From positions 35,049,501-35,113,500 of the forward strand of contig NC_071667.1 in NCBI RefSeq assembly GCF_028554725.1: DNA of 64,000 nucleotides, written 5' to 3'. Position 1 is the stretch's first letter. The number at the start of each line of letters is the position of its first letter. The stretch is from Zeugodacus cucurbitae (Eukaryota; Arthropoda; Insecta; Diptera; Tephritidae). Of the stretch, positions 10,609 to 20,945 are shown piece by piece. The translations under genes and the position numbers were made by a program. Under the pieces are notes generated by a model. The model saw only the letters and a list, made by a program, of their open reading frames with translations, was not told the DNA's origin and searched no databases.

Positions 10609-12084
10609 CAGAGAACTGCATGAGTGCCTAATTTCCGTACTTAGAGTAAACTTGCTTCCAAAGCGATGGCGGTGCCCACTCACACTCATAGACATGCATT
10701 GTGAGCTAACATCTACTCAAAGAACTATGAGTAGAGAAGCTACTGAGCCAGTCGTATACTTGCTATTGCATATTAATTGTATTTGTTTTACACATTCTTA
10801 TTTTTGATTTTCACTGACAAGTGGTGATCATACTCAAGACCAGCAAAGGAAAAAGCAAGACACACTCATCACCAGTAGCGCGTGTACTTGAGTGTTTACT
10901 ATTGTATTGTTGTTCGTGTATTCTTTTTTTGTCGTGCGTCAGTTTTTTGTGCGTTGCTTATTAAGAACTGCAAACTTTTTTGTTGTTTTATGTATGCTGA
11001 CGCAAGTGTGTCATTCGTTATGGAACATTTCCTGCAAGAACAATGTCAACCTTTTGACTGTTCGTACGATAATTAGAATTAAAAAATTTTTTAGCATGTA
11101 AAATTGAAATATTTATATCCCTTTTTAATATAGTCAAAGTTTGCTTTTGGAAAAAAGCGATTATTATTTCTTGTCCATGCATATACACACTAATTATTGT
11201 TTTGTTGATCATTTGACCTTCAGCTGTTTCTTACAGGGGTTTAGCACATGGATGACAGCGTCTTCGGCTGCTCGATCTGCCACTCGTGTAAATTACAAAA
11301 CACGCAAAACGAGCGTGCAAAGAACAGCAAAGTATTAAATGAACTCAATACTCAGAGAGTTGCTTAAAATAATAACATGAATAAGCAGAAGAGAGTTAAG
11401 TGCTGAACACAAAGACGACGACACGACACGACGTAGCGACGGCTGATCACAAATGTCGCTTTGAAGCCAGCGTCTTGAACATTTTGAAGACGGCAGCGAC
11501 ATATCAAACAGCAATTTCATTGTTGCCATACTAACATCTTTCATTTCAATAAAATTTACTTATTTAGTTTAAAGTGAAATTAATTACGCAAAAAATGTAA
11601 AAATTGGCGATTTATTTGTTTTAAATAATCGATTGTTATTATAAATGATATATCAAAGTTATTTTAGGTTTCTGCTGGCAAAATAACGTCATACTTGTTA
11701 GAACTTTGAATAATTTTACATTAGAACATATTAGTGGCAGCTCTACAGCGGCCATTGTCGTCGGCAAAATTAGAAATATTTCTAATTTGGCGACAGCGAA
11801 GACTTCAACCCTTTTGTCGTGAAGTCGTGCTGTTGTCAAAAAATCTGTGCCCATAAGAACGCGTGTATTTTAATATTTGACAGATGTCGCTCGTCGCTTG
11901 TCGTCTTCTATGTGTTCAGCACATTAAGTGTTTTTTTAACCGCTTTGAGCTAAGTGGAAAAATTCTGTGAGTGTTAAAACCACCGCGACATTTTTGGCTA
12001 AGTGTTTTTGATACACAAGTATGAGAAATATGCGGGTAAGCACGCGGTGTATTTTGAGTGGCGGTGCACTTCTGCAGGTCTCTG
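10609..12084. mobile_element. hobo-like hAT, non-autonomous (contains a MITE)
   Basis: The ends are CAGAGAACTGCATGAG (10609) and, read inward from 12084, CAGAGACCTGCAGAAG. The first 12 bases equal the hobo terminal repeat of Drosophila. An exact 8-bp duplication, ATACACAC, lies at 10601-10608 and 12085-12092. No transposase is encoded. The uninterrupted relative is at 50132-51131. A 521-bp MITE sits inside at 11403-11923. Confidence 0.95.
11403..11923. mobile_element. MITE with GTGCTGAACACA ends
   Basis: Inverted ends GTGCTGAACACAAAG and CTATGTGTTCAGCACA bound about 520 bp without coding capacity. The direct repeat TTAAGTG at 11396-11402 and 11924-11930 is single in the paralogous hobo-like element (50971-50977), which gives an empty site. 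The true duplication is somewhere within those 7 bases, so the superfamily (hAT-like, or piggyBac-like if TTAA) is open. Other copies: 56782-57298 (minus) and a left half at 28473-28719. Confidence 0.9.
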
Positions 12085-12706
12085 ATACACACTTAGAAGT
12101 GAAGTGAAGTGGACGTGCTTTTGTGCGGTCCTAGGATTTCTGTTAGTTACTCCTAGTTTTCCTCAACAACATCGCAATATTCTTGCACCACAGCGTTCTA
12201 GAAACTGGAACACCTAGATGGACACTTAATCTATACAAATAGATAAGTACACATTAGAAATATATTAATTTCTCGCACTAACCTGCACATATTTATGGTG
12301 GCAAATTCGCAGATTTTTTTATTTTTATTTTTCCCCTAAAACAGCCACTAAAATAACGCGTGCACTCAATTTGATCTGCCGTTTGTTTTTATTGATCAGC
12401 TGTTCCCCTATTTTCTTTTCCCCTTTTGTTTCTTTCTTTTTTCTATTTCTTTTGGTTTTGGCGTTGCTAACCATTCAAAACGTAGGTGTTTTAGCGACAT
12501 TGACTGAACATACCCACTGACAGGTGTTCCCAACGATTTTCGTACCAAAGTATGGCCACTGAAAATAGTTGTGGGCGTACTCCATAGAATCCTTTTTGGA
12601 GGAATTCTAAAATTACGAGAACGCCACCTATTGGCGAAATTGAGGTTTCCACCCTTGCAGAATCAACGAAATTTAATTAATTAAAACTTGGTAGGAAAAT
12701 TAAAGA

Positions 12707-12955
12707 ATGGAAAGCATGATGTCTGGACATAGACATATAAACCAAGCTATGCGCGATCTGGTCAGCAGTATTACATGCCTGTATGACGAAGCTGAAAGCA
12801 CTGAGAACCAATCGAAAAAGGTGATGGTAGGCAAAGCGTCGCAGGTATCCCCTATCTTCAAAGAGGTGAATACCCCAAAGAGGCGTAGAAATATATCGGG
12901 CAACTTACCACCAACCAAAAAGCCAAAAAGCGCGATCGAAAACGCGCAGACTTAA
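12707..12955 (+). pseudogene. R1-type LINE ORF1, N-terminal part
   Basis: This 82-residue frame starts ORF1 (MESMMSGHRHINQAMRDLVS) and ends at a stop. The related ORF1 at 43540-44599 aligns with it through MRDxxSSI-LY-A and the following Lys/Arg-rich PKR-PP-KK segment, but runs on much further. ORF1 here is therefore broken into at least two pieces, with 12956-13205 carrying the lost middle in other frames. ORF1 proteins of this type bind LINE RNA and form the ribonucleoprotein. Confidence 0.75.
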
Positions 12956-13205
12956 TATAATGAGGTAACAAAAGACCAGAAAGATAGAAGAGGAGACCGA
13001 TTGAGAAGAAAATACGGTCCAAACCAGACGCCATCATATTAACAAAAAAGGAAGGTACGTCATATGCTGAAATTCTACGCAAAATAATGCGAATGTAACC
13101 CACAAAAGGAAAACACTTAAAGGCGATCTACTAATAGAGCTCAAGAATCAAGGAGAAAAGGGAGCTGAAACGTTACAGAGTGTCCTAGAGGGAGTAGTTG
13201 GTGAA

Positions 13206-13685
13206 ATGGCTGCAATTCAGCCAAAAACACACAATATTACCATCATGTGCAAAGACCTGGACGAGGTAAATACTTTAGAAGAAATTTGCAACGCATTACA
13301 AAAGGAATGCGGATTGAAAAATATTGATATTAAAAACATGCGAAAAACCCGAAGTGGCACACAGATTGCTCTCATATGCCTCCGTGCTCAGGATACCAAG
13401 ACAGCCCTTCAGCTAGGGAAAATAAAGATCGGTTGGTCGATCTGCCGTCTCCGCGAATATTCACCTATCCTTCGCTGTTTTAGGTGTTTCCAACTTGGTC
13501 ACATAGCACGCAGCTGCAACAACCCGATTGATAGGTCCTCTCTCTGCACACATTGCGGGATCGCAGGACACGTTGCAAAGGTAGGTACCAACGCTGCGAG
13601 TTGCATGCTCTGCAAAGGAGAACATTCGGCCCTGAGCAGGACTTGCCCCAAGTACCAAGAGATGGTGACGACTCTACAAAAATGA
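13206..13685 (+). pseudogene. R1-type LINE ORF1, zinc-knuckle C terminus
   Basis: 159 residues. A helical region (LEEICNALQKECGLKNIDIK) is followed by the knuckle CFRCFQLGHIARSC (C-x2-C-x4-H-x4-C), a second, extended one starting CTHCGIAGH, and a third, CMLCKGEHSALSRTC. This triplet near the ORF1 C terminus is typical of R1-clade gag-like proteins and is used in RNA binding. The stop overlaps the ORF2 start (ATG at 13683), the usual close coupling of the two frames. Confidence 0.85.
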
Positions 13686-16600
13686 AGATACTGCAATTTA
13701 ACTTAAATCACTGCGCTGCAGCACAAGATTTGCTCAGTCAAATAATAATACAAAAAACATCGATGTCGCTCTACTAAGTGAGCAATACTCAGCGGAAAGC
13801 ACATGGATCGCAGACATAAGTGGCAAAGCAGCAATATGGTCCTGTAAAGGACAACCGTTCGCGTCTTGCTCCAGAGAAGATCATAATGGTTTTACCTGGG
13901 CGAATATTCAGGGTATATATTTTGTAAGTGGCTATGCTCGCCCTAGCGCGTCAATTAAAGAATTTGAAGACTTTTTCCTGTACCTGTTCTTAGAAACCAG
14001 AGGTAAATCGCCGATAATTATAGCTTGAGAATTTAATGCATGGTCTACTGCTTGGGGTAGTAAATGTACAAACCACCGCGGGCGTATAATTCTAGAATTT
14101 CTTAGCCAAACAAACCTTGCGTTGATAAATATATATATATATATTTGGCGTAGGAACCGCTTTAAGCGATTATAGCCGAATCCACCAGAGCGCGCCACTC
14201 ATTCCTCCTTTTTGCTTTTTGGCGCCAACTGGAAACACCAAGTGAAGCCAGGTCACTTTGCACTTGGTCTTTCCACCGGAGTGGAGGTCGTCCTCTTCCG
14301 CGGCTTCCTCCAGCGGGTACTGCATCGAATACTTTCAGAGCTGGAGTGTTTTCTTCCATCCGTACAACATAACCTAGCCAGCGTAGCCGCTGTCTTTTTA
14401 TTCGCTGAACTCAATGTCAATGTCGTCGTATAAATCGTACAGCTCATCGTTCCATCGTCTGCGGTATTCGCCGTTGCCAATGTTTAGAGGACCATAAATC
14501 TTGCGCAAAACCTTTCTCTCGAAAACCCCAAGAGTCGTCTCATCGGATGTTGTCATCGTCCACGCTTCAGCGCCATACATCAGTCCAAAGTAGCACCTGT
14601 TGGCAAGAGTGATTCTGCGTTGGATTTCAAGGCTGACATTGTTGGTGTTGTTAATGCTGGTTCCCAGATAAACGAAATTATCTACAACTTCAAAGTTATG
14701 ACTGTCAAAAGTGACCAAGACGCGAGTGCGCTGTCTGTTTGTTTGATGACAGGAGATATTTCGTCTTGTCCTCATTCACCACCAGACCCATACGCTTCGC
14801 TTCTTTATCTAGTCTGGAAAACGCAGAACAAACGGCGCGGTTGTTGCTTCCGATGATATCAATATCATCGGCATACGCCAGAAGCTGTACACTCTTGTAG
14901 AAGATTGTACCCTCTCTATTTAGTTCTGCAGCTCGTATTATTTTTTCCAGCAATAGATTGAAGAAGTCGCACGATAGTGAGTCACCCTGTCTGAAGCCTC
15001 GTTTGGTATCGAACGGCTCGGAGAGGTCCTTCCCGATCCTGACGGAGCTTTTGGTGTTGCTCAACGTCAGCTTACATAGCCGTATTAGTTTTGCAGGGTT
15101 GATAAATAGTGGCACAAAAAACAGCTACCAAAAAGGAAATAAAGGTTCGATAATAGACCTAATGTTTGCAAATGACGCACTTACCAGGTGCATTAAGTGG
15201 GAGGTCTCAGACATGTACACAAATAGTGATCACATACCAATCATTGCGGAAGTACTGTTCTCTCGAGACACGGTGCCCTTGAGGAGAAACACTTCTCAAA
15301 AGCGAAGCTGGAGGCAAAAAGAGTTTGACCCTGAAGTCTTTAATATAGTCTGGAGTACAGCAAACGCAATAGGCGATGATGCCACCAATTTAGTATCCGC
15401 ACTGCGTAAGGAACTGGTCACAGCATGCGACGCAACAATGAGAAGAACGAAATACCATAACAAGCAACGACCAGTATATTGGTGGAATGATGAAATTGCC
15501 ACGCTGAGGAAGCTCTGTCATTCAGCTAGACGGCGCCTACAGCGCAACCGGGATAGAGAAATCGAATACAGCCTCAGAGAAGCATTTAAACCAATAAGAA
15601 GCTACTCAAATCAGCCATTACCCGTAGCAAAAAATCCTGCTTTGAAAAGCTCTGCGAAGAAGAAAAACATAGACCCATGGGGAAGTGCTTATAAAATATG
15701 TATGTCAAAGTTTAAAAATAAGACGCAGCAACCTAAAAGCGCAGCGTTTATGATAAAAGTCGTGGAAACATTATTTCCAACGCATGATCGGATCTCATAT
15801 CCTGAGCGACAAACCGAAGCGGCGGAATAACCGCCCTTAGTTACGGAAGAAGAACTATTGGCCATAGTGAAAAAAATCAAGAGCAACAAAGCACCTGGGA
15901 TGGACGGCATACCTAAAAGAGTTCTAAAGGAAGCTATTATTTCAAGACCTGCCCTGTTTGTCAAAATGTATAACGCATGCTTACAAGAAGGGGTGTTCCC
16001 CGATCCCTGGAAAGTCCAGCGCCTGGTTATACTTCCAAAACCGAAGAAACCTCCAGAAGAACCTTCATCATATCGACCACTGTGCAAGCTTGATACAATG
16101 GGAAAAGTGTACGAAAGTAAAATAAGAAACCGCTTGGATATTGCAATCCAAGTTTTCGGCGGACTATCAAAGAGTCAATACGGCTTTATAAAACAGAGGT
16201 CAACCATCGACGCATTAAAAGAAGTTGTCGTCACTGCACAGTGTGCGGAAAGTGGCAAACGATGGAAAGGTGGTACAAAAAAATACTGCGCGCTGATTAC
16301 CCTGGATGTGAAGAACGCATTCAACTCAGCGAAATGGGCATACATAATAAAATCCCTATATGATGTACGCGCCCCTCAATACCTCATAAAAATAATAATT
16401 AGTTATTTTAAAAACTGAAGGCTGATATTCGACACGGACGAAGGCACAGAGAGCTACTCTATTTCGAGTGGTGTACCGCAAGGATCGGTTTTAGGTCCCC
16501 TTCTATGGAACCTGATGTATGATGGAGTGCTAAAAATATAACAACCAAAAACAGTGAAATTAATAGCATATGCTGACGACCTAATAGTGGTAGCAGTGGC

Positions 16601-16838
16601 TAAGCACATAGATGACCTCCGCAGCAAATGCAATGAATGCGTAAATGGTCTGCGTCAATGGTTCTCTTCCATGAGTTTGAAATTGGCCGAGCACAAAACG
16701 GAGGTATTGCTCATAAGCACTAGAAAAATTGAAAAAAGAATAACCATCACTATAGGGGACTGTGAGATTACCTCACAGCCACAGCTAACGTACCTAGGGA
16801 TAATAAAAATCTCATCGGTTCTTTATTTGAAACGTTAG
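13683..16838 (+). pseudogene. R1-type LINE ORF2 (endonuclease and RT), broken
   Basis: ORF2 opens MKILQFNLNHCAAAQDLL, an APE-type endonuclease start, and shifts frame near 13770. The catalytic GDFNAW site is damaged: a stop (TGA, 14026) followed by EFNAW. An RTE insertion follows at 14131-15097. After it the endonuclease continues to NSDHIPIIAE (the SDH motif), then a linker and the RT: GMDGIPKRVLK, YRPLCKLDTMGKVYESKI, LDVKNAFNSAKW, GVPQGSVLGPLLWNLMYDG and AYADDLIVV. Stops at 15828, 16416 and near 16540 split the RT. The authentic LINE sequence ends at the tandem junction, 16805. The protein cannot be made. Confidence 0.88.
14131..15097 (-). mobile_element. RTE-type LINE 3' fragment inserted in R1 LINE
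   Basis: A minus-strand RTE tail containing LAYADDIDIIG, NFVYLGTSIN, AEAWTM and GGSRGRGRPPLR. It is flanked by an exact 10-bp duplication, GTTGATAAAT, at 14121-14130 and 15098-15107. Its 3' end is an (AT)n run rather than poly(A), as is usual for RTE elements with short tandem tails. Compared with 53276-56500 it is 5'-truncated and has internal deletions (for example the stretch after NRCYFGLMYGAEAW). Confidence 0.92.
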
Positions 16839-17690
16839 ATTGGTTCATGACATTTACTTTTTGAAGATAATTTCATTTAAATGTTGACCGCGGCTGCGTC
16901 TTAGGTGGTCCATTCGGAAAGTCCAATTTTGGGCAACTTTTTCGAGCATTTCGGCCGGAATAGCCCGAATTTCTTCGGAAATGTTGTCTTCCAAAGCTGG
17001 AATAGTTGCTGGCTTATTTCTGTAGACTTTAGACTTGACGTAGCCCCACAAAAAATAGTCTAAAGGCGTTAAATCGCATGATCTTGGTGGCCAACTTACG
17101 GGTCCATTTCTTGAGATGAATTGTTCTCCGAAGTTTTCCCTCAAAATGGCCATAGAATCGCGAGCTGTGTGGCATGTAGCGCCATCTTGTTGAAACCACA
17201 TGTCAACCAAGTTCAGTTCTTCCATTTTTGGCAACAAAAAGTTTGTTAGCATCGAACGATAGCGATCGCCATTCACCGTAACGTTGCGTCCAACAGCATC
17301 TTTGAAAAAATACGGTCCAATGATTCCACCAGCGTACAAACCACACCAAACAGTGCATTTTTCGGGATGCATGGGCAGTTCTTGAACGGCTTCTGGTTGC
17401 TCTTCACCCCAAATGCGGCAATTTTGCTTATTTACGTAGCCATTCAACCAGAAATGAGCCTCATCGCTGAACAAAATTTGTCGATAAAAAAGCGCGAAAC
17501 ACATTTCGAACCGAACACTGATTTTGGTAATAAAATTCAATGATTTGCAAGCGTTGCTCGTTAGTAAGTCTATTCATGATGAAATGTCAAAGCATACTGA
17601 GCATCTTTCTCTTTGACACCATGTCTGAAATCCCACGTGATCTGTCAAATACTAATGCATGAAAATCCTAACCTCAAAAAAATCACCCGT
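16806..17690 (-). mobile_element. rosa-type mariner, left-truncated duplicate
   Basis: Copy of 9546-10430 in the second tandem unit. It keeps the transposase remnant (16854-17577) and the right end ACGGGTGATTTTTT with its TA (17691-17692). The left 59 bp and left terminal repeat are missing, so it could not be mobilised. Confidence 0.93.
16854..17577 (-). pseudogene. rosa-type mariner transposase duplicate
   Basis: Identical in translation to the copy at 9594-10317: the three catalytic Asp motifs (FSDEAHF, FQQDGATCH, LTPLDYFLWG) with DD41D spacing, the same deletion of the N-terminal middle and the same frameshift. Confidence 0.92.
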
Positions 17691-17868
17691 TACAAGCTAT
17701 GATAGCTTATGACAAGCCAACATAATTATGTTGGCTAAGTCTTCTAAACAAAATAAGCTAATAGCTTAATTTGCTGGTCAAATAAAACACGCCTTTTATT
17801 GAAATAAACATGTGTATGTAATGTGAATATGTAATACATACACATGTGAATATGTAATACATACACAC

Positions 17869-19344
17869 CAGAGAACTGCATGAGTGCCTAATTTCCGTAC
17901 TTAGAGTAAACTTGCTTCCAAAGCGATGGCGGTGCCCACTCACACTCATAGACATGCATTGTGAGCTAACATCTACTCAAAGAACTATGAGTAGAGAAGC
18001 TACTGAGCCAGTCGTATACTTGCTATTGCATATTAATTGTATTTGTTTTACACATTCTTATTTTTGATTTTCACTGACAAGTGGTGATCATACTCAAGAC
18101 CAGCAAAGGAAAAAGCAAGACACACTCATCACCAGTAGCGCGTGTACTTGAGTGTTTACTATTGTATTGTTGTTCGTGTATTCTTTTTTTGTCGTGCGTC
18201 AGTTTTTTGTGCGTTGCTTATTAAGAACTGCAAACTTTTTTGTTGTTTTATGTATGCTGACGCAAGTGTGTCATTCGTTATGGAACATTTCCTGCAAGAA
18301 CAATGTCAACCTTTTGACTGTTCGTACGATAATTAGAATTAAAAAATTTTTTAGCATGTAAAATTGAAATATTTATATCCCTTTTTAATATAGTCAAAGT
18401 TTGCTTTTGGAAAAAAGCGATTATTATTTCTTGTCCATGCATATACACACTAATTATTGTTTTGTTGATCATTTGACCTTCAGCTGTTTCTTACAGGGGT
18501 TTAGCACATGGATGACAGCGTCTTCGGCTGCTCGATCTGCCACTCGTGTAAATTACAAAACACGCAAAACGAGCGTGCAAAGAACAGCAAAGTATTAAAT
18601 GAACTCAATACTCAGAGAGTTGCTTAAAATAATAACATGAATAAGCAGAAGAGAGTTAAGTGCTGAACACAAAGACGACGACACGACACGACGTAGCGAC
18701 GGCTGATCACAAATGTCGCTTTGAAGCCAGCGTCTTGAACATTTTGAAGACGGCAGCGACATATCAAACAGCAATTTCATTGTTGCCATACTAACATCTT
18801 TCATTTCAATAAAATTTACTTATTTAGTTTAAAGTGAAATTAATTACGCAAAAAATGTAAAAATTGGCGATTTATTTGTTTTAAATAATCGATTGTTATT
18901 ATAAATGATATATCAAAGTTATTTTAGGTTTCTGCTGGCAAAATAACGTCATACTTGTTAGAACTTTGAATAATTTTACATTAGAACATATTAGTGGCAG
19001 CTCTACAGCGGCCATTGTCGTCGGCAAAATTAGAAATATTTCTAATTTGGCGACAGCGAAGACTTCAACCCTTTTGTCGTGAAGTCGTGCTGTTGTCAAA
19101 AAATCTGTGCCCATAAGAACGCGTGTATTTTAATATTTGACAGATGTCGCTCGTCGCTTGTCGTCTTCTATGTGTTCAGCACATTAAGTGTTTTTTTAAC
19201 CGCTTTGAGCTAAGTGGAAAAATTCTGTGAGTGTTAAAACCACCGCGACATTTTTGGCTAAGTGTTTTTGATACACAAGTATGAGAAATATGCGGGTAAG
19301 CACGCGGTGTATTTTGAGTGGCGGTGCACTTCTGCAGGTCTCTG
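17869..19344. mobile_element. hobo-like hAT duplicate with nested MITE (18663-19183)
   Basis: Second-unit copy of 10609-12084, with the ATACACAC target duplication at 17861-17868 and 19345-19352 and the nested MITE flanked by TTAAGTG. It has no coding capacity. Confidence 0.94.
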
Positions 19345-19966
19345 ATACACACTTAGAAGTGAAGTGAAGTGGACGTGCTTTTGTGCGGTCCTAGGATTTC
19401 TGTTAGTTACTCCTAGTTTTCCTCAACAACATCGCAATATTCTTGCACCACAGCGTTCTAGAAACTGGAACACCTAGATGGACACTTAATCTATACAAAT
19501 AGATAAGTACACATTAGAAATATATTAATTTCTCGCACTAACCTGCACATATTTATGGTGGCAAATTCGCAGATTTTTTTATTTTTATTTTTCCCCTAAA
19601 ACAGCCACTAAAATAACGCGTGCACTCAATTTGATCTGCCGTTTGTTTTTATTGATCAGCTGTTCCCCTATTTTCTTTTCCCCTTTTGTTTCTTTCTTTT
19701 TTCTATTTCTTTTGGTTTTGGCGTTGCTAACCATTCAAAACGTAGGTGTTTTAGCGACATTGACTGAACATACCCACTGACAGGTGTTCCCAACGATTTT
19801 CGTACCAAAGTATGGCCACTGAAAATAGTTGTGGGCGTACTCCATAGAATCCTTTTTGGAGGAATTCTAAAATTACGAGAACGCCACCTATTGGCGAAAT
19901 TGAGGTTTCCACCCTTGCAGAATCAACGAAATTTAATTAATTAAAACTTGGTAGGAAAATTAAAGA

Positions 19967-20215
19967 ATGGAAAGCATGATGTCTGGACATAGACATATAA
20001 ACCAAGCTATGCGCGATCTGGTCAGCAGTATTACATGCCTGTATGACGAAGCTGAAAGCACTGAGAACCAATCGAAAAAGGTGATGGTAGGCAAAGCGTC
20101 GCAGGTATCCCCTATCTTCAAAGAGGTGAATACCCCAAAGAGGCGTAGAAATATATCGGGCAACTTACCACCAACCAAAAAGCCAAAAAGCGCGATCGAA
20201 AACGCGCAGACTTAA
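19967..20215 (+). pseudogene. R1-type LINE ORF1 N-terminal part, duplicate
   Basis: Identical to 12707-12955. Same premature stop, same Lys/Arg-rich end. Confidence 0.75.
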
Positions 20216-20465
20216 TATAATGAGGTAACAAAAGACCAGAAAGATAGAAGAGGAGACCGATTGAGAAGAAAATACGGTCCAAACCAGACGCCATCATATT
20301 AACAAAAAAGGAAGGTACGTCATATGCTGAAATTCTACGCAAAATAATGCGAATGTAACCCACAAAAGGAAAACACTTAAAGGCGATCTACTAATAGAGC
20401 TCAAGAATCAAGGAGAAAAGGGAGCTGAAACGTTACAGAGTGTCCTAGAGGGAGTAGTTGGTGAA

Positions 20466-20945
20466 ATGGCTGCAATTCAGCCAAAAACACACAATATTAC
20501 CATCATGTGCAAAGACCTGGACGAGGTAAATACTTTAGAAGAAATTTGCAACGCATTACAAAAGGAATGCGGATTGAAAAATATTGATATTAAAAACATG
20601 CGAAAAACCCGAAGTGGCACACAGATTGCTCTCATATGCCTCCGTGCTCAGGATACCAAGACAGCCCTTCAGCTAGGGAAAATAAAGATCGGTTGGTCGA
20701 TCTGCCGTCTCCGCGAATATTCACCTATCCTTCGCTGTTTTAGGTGTTTCCAACTTGGTCACATAGCACGCAGCTGCAACAACCCGATTGATAGGTCCTC
20801 TCTCTGCACACATTGCGGGATCGCAGGACACGTTGCAAAGGTAGGTACCAACGCTGCGAGTTGCATGCTCTGCAAAGGAGAACATTCGGCCCTGAGCAGG
20901 ACTTGCCCCAAGTACCAAGAGATGGTGACGACTCTACAAAAATGA
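20466..20945 (+). pseudogene. R1-type LINE ORF1 zinc-knuckle part, duplicate
   Basis: Identical to 13206-13685, with the three knuckles CFRCFQLGHIARSC, CTHCGIAGH and CMLCKGEHSALSRTC. The stop overlaps the ORF2 start at 20943. Confidence 0.85.

Larger units (their letters stand above)
9546..16805 (+). repeat. 7,260-bp tandem duplication, unit 1
   Basis: Every base feature from the mariner interior (9546) to the R1 LINE reverse transcriptase (16805) recurs 7,260 bp downstream. The join at 16805/16806 fuses LINE sequence (gggataata) directly to mariner sequence (aaaatctcatcgg), with no repeat or target duplication. I saw only three substitutions between units: 14744 g/t, 14827 a/c and 15437 c/t (positions approximate to within a base). 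Confidence 0.96.
12093..16805 (+). mobile_element. R1-clade LINE, copy 1 (3' part missing, RTE inserted)
   Basis: 5' region 12093-12700 is noncoding. Then come ORF1 with three zinc knuckles and an overlapping ORF2 with endonuclease and reverse transcriptase. An RTE fragment interrupts the endonuclease at 14131-15097. The element stops abruptly at 16805, where the next tandem unit begins inside a mariner. The downstream remainder follows only the second unit (24066-25020). ORF layout, the CCHC triplet in ORF1 and the RT wording (GVPQGSVLGPLLWNLMYDG) fit the R1 clade. Its ACAT/ACAC-rich flank recalls Waldo-type elements. Confidence 0.88.
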
